From contig MNCI01011846.1 in the NCBI GenBank assembly GCA_015680685.1, forward strand, positions 167,774-203,160: a stretch of 35,387 nt of DNA, written 5' to 3'. This DNA is from Gnetum montanum (lineage: Eukaryota > Streptophyta > Gnetopsida > Gnetales > Gnetaceae). The position numbers and the translations under genes are program-made. Below, in pieces: positions 29,808 to 35,387 of the stretch (positions are counted from its first letter, which is position 1; every line of letters starts with the position of its first letter). Below the pieces are notes generated by a model. It saw only the letters and a list, made by a program, of their open reading frames with translations, did not search any database and had not been told where the DNA came from.

Positions 29808-30640
29808 ATTTTATTATCATAATCCTAGCCTTGTCCCAATAACATGAGTTCTCTTTTAGCATTCATCTCTATGAAGAGCTAAATCTTTGTTTATCTGCAA
29901 TTTCTTCGTATCATCTTCAATTTATTTTTTGTATATCCTTTTAAATCTTTCTTTCAACAACTTTTTTAGAACAGTGATATGCCAAAAAAAAATTTATGGG
30001 TCTCATGTACCTTATTTAAAATAAAAGCTACTGCAAACATTCCTTTACTGTCTTTGATATCCATATAAGCATTTGCATTTATGTCATACCAGTTTGTTAT
30101 TCATGCCTATTTTTTAGGACTCAACATTCAATACCATATACAATAACTTGTTAGATTATTGTCATGTAAAATTTGTCCTTTAGTTTTGTTAGGATTTTTT
30201 AATTACATAAAATCCAAGTAGCCTATCTCCATTTTGACCATCTTGCCTAAATTCTACTTTTATATTTTTATTAATTTCATTACCTAATTAGAATATTAAT
30301 GCTAAGTAGTACAACTATTTATAGTAAGATATCTCTTGGTCTTAAATTGTTACTTCTAAATAATGAAATATTAACCTAGTGATGAGACTATTGATTTGGA
30401 AGCTCTAAGTCATGAGTTTGATTCTACTGGACAATGTTGAGTTATAAAGTTTTATTTGGACTATATATCTTAGGCTATATCTATGTTTCAATTATTTTTT
30501 AGTTCCAAAACCCCCCTTAAATTGTTGCTTTAATTTCATCATTATGTATCCTTTTATTAAAATTACATTCCATACATTCTTTCTTACTTCTATTAATTTT
30601 TAAGTTTTTGATTTTAGAATATGTCTCCACTTTTCCATTT
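29808..30640 (-). mobile_element. RTE fragment (RTE-2) interrupted by a SINE
   Basis: The plus strand aligns with 3672-4440 of RTE-1 through many blocks: atgaagagctaaatcttt, tttcttc.tatcatctt, actcaacattcaa, ttggtcttaaattgtta, tcttacttctattaatttttaag and atgtctccacttttccat. The terminus carries tcataatcctagccttgtccc. The alignment is split at 30360-30515 by a SINE-A with its own target-site duplication. The RT motif region itself is not included, because similarity ends about 30640. Confidence 0.8.
30360..30515 (+). repeat. SINE-A, copy 4, nested in RTE-2
   Basis: A box taacctagtga, B box gagtttgattcta, body gacaatgttgagttataaag and a C run at the end (aaaacccccc). Flanks cttaaattgttacttctaa (30341-30359) and cttaaattgttgctttaat (30516-30534) are the diverged target-site duplication. 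RTE-1 has this sequence once, uninterrupted, at about 4293. Confidence 0.82.
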
Positions 30641-32468
30641 CCAATGTTAGCATCAACATGACCACTCCCATAATTAACATCATCTAGTCTTCTACTTTAA
30701 AGTTTCTAAAAGCAAACTTTGAGTTAACTCCACTTGACTTCGGTGTCAAATTTGGAAACCCTAAGTTTATAAATATGAGACCAAAACTCAAATTTAGGTT
30801 GGGTTTCTTGAGACCTAGAATATTTTTTTGGATTTTGAGAAACTAAGAGCATGAGCATTTGCATTTTCAACATTACCCTCATGCTCCATAGGCACCATAG
30901 CTCTTCTTGGTAGTGCCCAAGTCCTCCATAGCTTGAGCATTAACACCTACACTAGTGTTAGCATGAGTTTGAAAGCTCATGTACCACTATCCTAATGTTA
31001 GAATTTTTCAGCATCAACATCACTATTTCAGAGTTAGAATTTTTTTAGTTCCAATGTCACTTACAAGATACTTGATCAAAACAACCTCATTTTGACACCA
31101 AATCGATTTTGGATGATGTTTGAAATTTTTGCACTTATATATTCATCATCCAAAGGTTCAATTCTACTACCAAAATTCTTATTTTACTCATAAACTAATC
31201 CTTTATTATTAGTGTTATTTGTCTTACATTTTTCACCAAAAATTTTAGCTTTGGACCACCATAAGAGGCAAACACTTTCTATTCATCTTATTAAGTATTT
31301 TATTAGTTAGGAAGGAAACTAAGACCCTTTTCCACATGTCAAGTTATCCATTTTTATCATTGTTATGTTCTTTTATTCATTTTTTCATACTTAGTTTTTA
31401 TTTCCATACTTAGTTTTTATTTACATCAATTAGACTAATTAAGTTTATTACTTAGCTTTATTATTCCTCATCATTTCCCTACCATTTCTAGTTCATGGGT
31501 GGTAGGCTAAGTTTACATTCAATTAGAAGTTTATGTCCCATCATTTCATAATCATTGACTTATCAAAGGTTTTATCAAATGAAAATTTGTTTTTGGCTAT
31601 GAGTTGGGTATTTTATACTTAATTTATGGAGGCATTCTTGTGAGGTTAGGAAATAATAATTTTGTAGGAACATATATGGTGCTAGAATGAGTACCAATAG
31701 GTTTTCTAGTATCTTGAACCTTTTGCCTAGTAGCATGCAAATCCTTTCTAGCACTTATAATTTTTCACATTTTTATTATTTTACTTGAGTTTTACTTTCC
31801 TAGTTGTGCTTAATCTTTATTTCTAAGTGTGTGCAAGACACACTCATTGATAGCATTTCTGGCGAAGGTTTTCAATCCTCACATAACTTCTAAATTCACA
31901 TATTGATGAAGATATAGAAGGCACAGGTCCTCACAGCATCCATGAACTAGCATGACTATAAGATTGCATGCACAAAGAGATAGCTAAGCTTAGCTCTTTT
32001 TGAAGGTGAATTAAGAAGAATGATAGCCTATGAAACAACTAATGGCCTAGAACCATTCCTACCCAACTTGAGCCATCCCATTGAGTTAGTTTAATTTAAT
32101 TAGGTAAGGTTACTAGAGTAATTGGCTATTAGGAATGAGATTCAAGTAGCAACCAACATGAGGATTCAACAAAGATAGGCTATTGGGGATCATGTCATGG
32201 GACATCCCAATCTCAATTTCAGTAGTAACAATTATCAATTCCAAGATCAACAAAGTAAGGGTGGGGGCATCAGCATCCATGATGATGATAAAGGCAAAAA
32301 TCCTCACAACTCACTACCCATAGATCTCTTTTAGTTACACACCACATAGTTGTAAAAACCAATTCTATAGCAAGTCAACCTCATTAAATCTACTAATCCA
32401 TTTTTCATGTAAATTTCTCAAACTACTAATCTTGTTACACCCATGTCCACTTCTTTGATTGTCATTAC
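30641..32468. other. AT-rich sequence left of the right LTR, little recognised
   Basis: No gene recognised. A perfect-but-one 19 bp tandem duplication (catacttagtttttattt) sits at 31386-31423. A plus-strand stretch near 32100-32330 gives hydrophilic peptide pieces (RNEIQVATNMRIQQR, NLNFSSNNYQFQDQQ) with breaks. They could be a decayed gag or chance. Confidence 0.35.
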
Positions 32469-32883
32469 TGATGAGTGGTGAGGTACCCCTACACTCAACC
32501 ATATGAAACGAGCGTAGCACGTGCGATCCGGTCGAACTCCACAGACTAAATGCCTAAACGCCCCATGGAACACTTGGGGCTATTCATTGTCTTCCCAGAC
32601 TTACTTGTTGTTGTCACGGTGTATGGTTAAGTAAGTCTAAGGTATATGATTTTTATGGTCTTTTATGATTTTTCTCCTATGCTAAAGGGTGAAGGGTTGA
32701 GAAAGCTAACTAACTCTAACTAAGGACCTAAGTTTAAATTAACTAGCGTCAGCATCCGTTCCCACTTACCGTACACACCCTGAACTATGCAACTGTGGCT
32801 ACCAAACACTAATCGTTACTAGGATCACCACACGTAACGCACGTGCTCAAAGTGGTCATATTGAGGCACTTAACTAGCCTAAA

Positions 32884-33079
32884 CGTAATGAGCAGCTAAC
32901 TCCTTGACTAGCCGTACCCACCCGTAGATGCTCGTAATCAAGTCGTACTCATTCCGCATTCTAGGAGACAAGGGTGAGAGAATCTAATCACAATGAGTAG
33001 CCGATTCCTTGGTTAGCCGTACACATTCGTCAATGCTCGTAACCAAGTCGTACTCATGCCACGCTAATGTAGGTAATAA
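32884..33079. repeat. Imperfect tandem duplication of about 106 bp in the right LTR
   Basis: Blocks aatgagcagctaactccttg, agccgtaccca, atgctcgtaatcaagtcgta recur about 106 bases later as aatgagtagccgattccttg, agccgtacaca, atgctcgtaaccaagtcgta. The left LTR lacks both units. Confidence 0.85.
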
Positions 33080-33148
33080 ATAATAGGTAGGAAATAACAA
33101 ATAATAAACCTATTCCATGTACTGCACGGTTTATCCACAAACCTTGTC

Positions 33149-33154
33149 TTTATT
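33149..33154 (-). promoter_or_regulatory. Putative LTR polyadenylation signal
   Basis: AATAAA on the minus strand at the place equivalent to 1539-1544 in the left LTR. Confidence 0.45.
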
Positions 33155-33320
33155 TCTGTACACAACTTGCATTCAGGTACAAAGCTACTCGAATAAAGAT
33201 CCATTCACTTGGGGACTCCTACTGCGGGCACATGGAAAATATTCTATCTCTGGAGTGATCAAACTGCCAGAGTTTCCCTACTTCTAGCCTAAGATGGGAA
33301 ATGAAGGGAGTGCCACCTCT

Positions 33321-33328
33321 TATTTATA
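33321..33328 (-). promoter_or_regulatory. Putative LTR TATA box
   Basis: TATAAATA on the minus strand, conserved with 1713-1720 of the left LTR. Confidence 0.55.
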
Positions 33329-33344
33329 GATTTGGTGGCAGACT

Positions 33345-33460
33345 ATGATATCGCGTATGCGATATTGTAGGGGACAACGTGATATCGCATGGGATGCAAT
33401 ATCGCAATGGCCGCAATATCGCGTACGCGATATCGTGGCACATGCGATATCGCATCTCAT
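33345..33460. repeat. ATATCGC/GCGATAT palindrome cluster at the U3 start
   Basis: About eight copies of ATATCGC or its complement lie within roughly 115 bases, several arranged as palindromes such as atatcgcgtacgcgatat. In element orientation this is the first part of U3, upstream of the TATA box. The left LTR has only gggatgcaatactgcag at the corresponding place. Confidence 0.85.
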
Positions 33461-33462
33461 CA

Positions 33463-33475
33463 TACCCCCATGACT
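33463..33475 (-). other. Probable polypurine tract
   Basis: The minus strand reads AGTCATGGGGGTA directly before the LTR. A G-rich stretch here is where plus-strand DNA synthesis is primed in LTR retrotransposons. The purine run is short. Confidence 0.45.
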
Positions 33476-35070
33476 GAATGAAAAATTTTCCTCGAGTTCC
33501 TTACAATAATATCAGGTAGGTATGGAATTATTGAGGGAAATGGAACTAATGGGATGACATGTGAACGGACTATTATTACAAGACTTGACAAAATTGGTGT
33601 TCATGACAACAAGGGTGAACACCTTATTACAATGACATCAAGCCTTTGTTGGCAACTGAGAAAGAGAGAGAAAGAAGTGTTGCTACTTCCAACGCCAAGA
33701 TTGCACCTTCGTTGTCCATCCATAAGCGTGCCATCGATCTTCCTCCTTGCATCACTGCTTCTAGCACGGCTCCACTCCAAGTGTTTGCTCCAGATCTGCT
33801 ATGTTGTTTGCATGGTCGCCATCTGCACACACAACACAATCTTATATTAGCAANAATCAAAAAAATCAGGCCCTGTACCCCCATGACTAATCATGAACCT
33901 CCGGTAGTGTTAGAATGGAGAAAGGAAAGGAATAAGAAAGATAGATAAAAAGGGACAACTATGGCATCAATGAAATGGATGTCAATATGGTAATGAATAA
34001 AATAAAATTAATTGCAAAATGTTAAGGGAAAGAATTTAACTAAGGTTTTAAATAGGAATGTTAGTGGGTCCTCCCCAAAGCAGGCTCATGCCCTTAATGC
34101 TCTGACAAACCCACATTCAAAGAGTCTGTAGGCTCTGAGAATGTCCTTTGGAACAAGAGTTAAAGTCTTAACCGTAAGAATTTACCAAAAAGAAAAGAAT
34201 GCATCGACCAAAATATATACACTAATGATACAACCGACAATGAGGTGAATAGTGGAGAGAACGGTGGAGAGAAGAGGATGGAATGGAATCCCAAGAACAA
34301 GGTGGTGTACAGTCCCTTGTGTGTTTCATGATCAATGTGACGTAGCAAATCTCATTCCAATGTCGGCCTCAAACCAACCACATCCAGTGACTTCACATCA
34401 ACGCATTCAGTTAAACCATCCACTTAGCCAACAAGAATGCACTCTCCAAGAGCCACCACCATTCCGACGAAACAAAGGAGAGAATGGGAAGCGAGAAGGG
34501 CCGTAGTTAGAGGGAATACTTTTGGTTCCATAACCAGTGCTTGTAGCCTAATTTTATTTCGTCTAAGGGGTGTGCTTTGAATTCTCACTTTTTCTCTTTT
34601 TTTTTTCTTTTTTTTTTGTGTTTTGTGTTTTTATGCATGAGAACCACACCATGCAAAGACTTCTTATTTTTATTGTCTCAACTTCCGATAATTGGGTAAC
34701 ATCAAAACAGCAAGAAAACTCAAGAAGAAACATTTAAGCACCCAAGAGAATGACCAACACAAAAGCATCAAGTTCCCTTGAAGTCACACCCTTTTCAATC
34801 CGTGAGTCCTTCCTTAGTTTGAGAAATGCTCAATCACCGATTCGTTTAAGTTCTTATTAAGAAGGGACTGTACATATCCAAGCCGAGAGAGACCATAGAA
34901 ACTGGTGGATGGATGGATGAAGTGAACTCATTTCCTACCATATCAAAGGAAACATACCTTAGTATCAACATTGTGACTTAAAAGTAAAAACCAAACATTA
35001 GCAATGAATATGAAAATAGTTCATACCATCATTCTGAACACTTATTAGGTGACAAACTTACATGGTGGAA

Positions 35071-35275
35071 CACACACACACACACACACACACAAAGTTG
35101 GAAAAGTATAATGATGTTGTAAAAAAAACTAGAAAATTTAAAGAAATTTGTAAAACAAAAATTAGAAAAGTTAAAGAAATTTGTAAAACAAAAACATGTA
35201 AAACAAAAACGTGTAGAACAAAAACATTGTAAAACCAAAACGTTGTAAAAAAAATATGTAAAACAAAAACTTAAA
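35071..35275. repeat. (CA)12 microsatellite and A-rich tandem repeats
   Basis: A pure (CA) run at 35071-35094 is followed from about 35130 by reiterated gtaaaacaaaaac-type units: two copies of a ~33 base unit, then several of about 15-17 bases. Confidence 0.85.
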
Positions 35276-35387
35276 AGAACTGAGGGCCCCATATGATTAG
35301 CATAGGTGGCCATCTCTCCCATGACTGAGTTGTAAGGGAGAGATCCGAAATAATGAGCATTTGTTTAAATTTCTAAGAAGTGCCCAA

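Larger units (their letters stand above)
32469..33462 (-). repeat. 3' LTR (994 bp) of the right retrotransposon
   Basis: It starts TGATGAG and ends CTCATCA like the left LTR and shares its first 38 bases and many later blocks. It is 227 bases longer, owing mainly to an internal duplication (32884-33079) and the ATATCGC-rich segment at 33345-33460. The flanks (attac left, taccc right) do not form a target-site duplication, and the right flank is a purine-rich tract on the minus strand. It is therefore best read as the 3' LTR of a minus-strand element extending rightwards. Confidence 0.82.
33463..35387 (-). mobile_element. Probable 3' internal region of the right LTR retrotransposon
   Basis: By position this should lie between pol and the 3' LTR of a minus-strand element that continues past the window. 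I recognise no reverse transcriptase, RNase H or integrase motif on the minus strand; the open frames (for example 33627-33884) show no known domain. Plant Athila/Tat-type elements often have a long non-coding or ORF-bearing stretch here. There is one ambiguous base at 33854. Confidence 0.45.

Noticed and set aside
33345-33460. CRISPR-like array
   Set aside because: Repeats are 7-8 bases with irregular spacing, inside an LTR of a plant nuclear element.
32469-33462. Solo LTR
   Set aside because: Flanking bases attac and taccc do not match, and a G-rich polypurine-like tract adjoins one side.
989-33462. A single giant LTR element with both LTRs enclosing the gene
   Set aside because: The gag and primer site lie outside (left of) the left LTR, which is impossible for that arrangement.
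33554-33948. Overlapping frames of 85-100 codons on both strands
   Set aside because: No recognisable domain, one contains an ambiguous base, and both strands are equally open.
35029-35322. 97-codon Phe/Cys-rich minus-strand frame
   Set aside because: Translation of A-rich tandem repeats and a (CA) run; low-complexity chance frame.

Overview
The window looks like nuclear DNA of a seed plant, most likely a gymnosperm. Its one host gene is the 3' part of a plus-strand MIKC-type MADS-box gene of the AGL6 clade, close to conifer DAL1-type proteins. Seven exons lie between 12089 and 27111. They join in frame with GT-AG introns and end at a normal stop. The MADS-domain exon was not found, so intron 1 either exceeds 12 kb or the gene is incomplete here. 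Introns run from 84 bp to about 12 kb. The placement in gymnosperms is inferred from protein similarity and gene architecture; no species is claimed.

Almost everything else is transposable-element sequence in AT-rich DNA. Positions 1-1755 hold the 5' part of a minus-strand Ty3/gypsy-like LTR retrotransposon: a broken gag-like frame, a tRNA-Asp-type primer binding site, and a 767 bp LTR. Positions 2040-3212 hold tRNA-derived SINE-like units. Positions 3672-5285 hold a decayed minus-strand RTE-type LINE. Positions 5286-12088 are AT-rich with a SINE and one weak coding-like fragment.

Intron 4 (13168-25156) holds two GC-rich L1-type LINEs of one family. LINE-1 (minus, 13880-19035, near full length) has a 19 bp target-site duplication. 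LINE-2 (plus, 21252-24199, 5' truncated) has a 15 bp one. Between and around them lie several SINEs and an RTE 3' end. A third LINE copy, only its 3' end, lies at 28641-28818. A second RTE fragment (about 29808-30640) carries a nested SINE with its own target-site duplication.

The right end (32469-35387) is a 994 bp LTR of the same family as the left one, followed by a purine-rich tract and probable internal sequence of a second minus-strand element that runs off the window.

The observations most worth following are: the stop codons of both long LINEs are mostly TAG/TGA and, where the copies can be compared, match C-to-T or G-to-A changes; LINE-2 carries about 1 kb of coding-like sequence beyond ORF2 that LINE-1 lacks; the right LTR has a dense cluster of ATATCGC/GCGATAT palindromes; and the host reading frame is intact despite the heavy insertion load. 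No rRNA genes, canonical tRNA genes or CRISPR arrays were seen.
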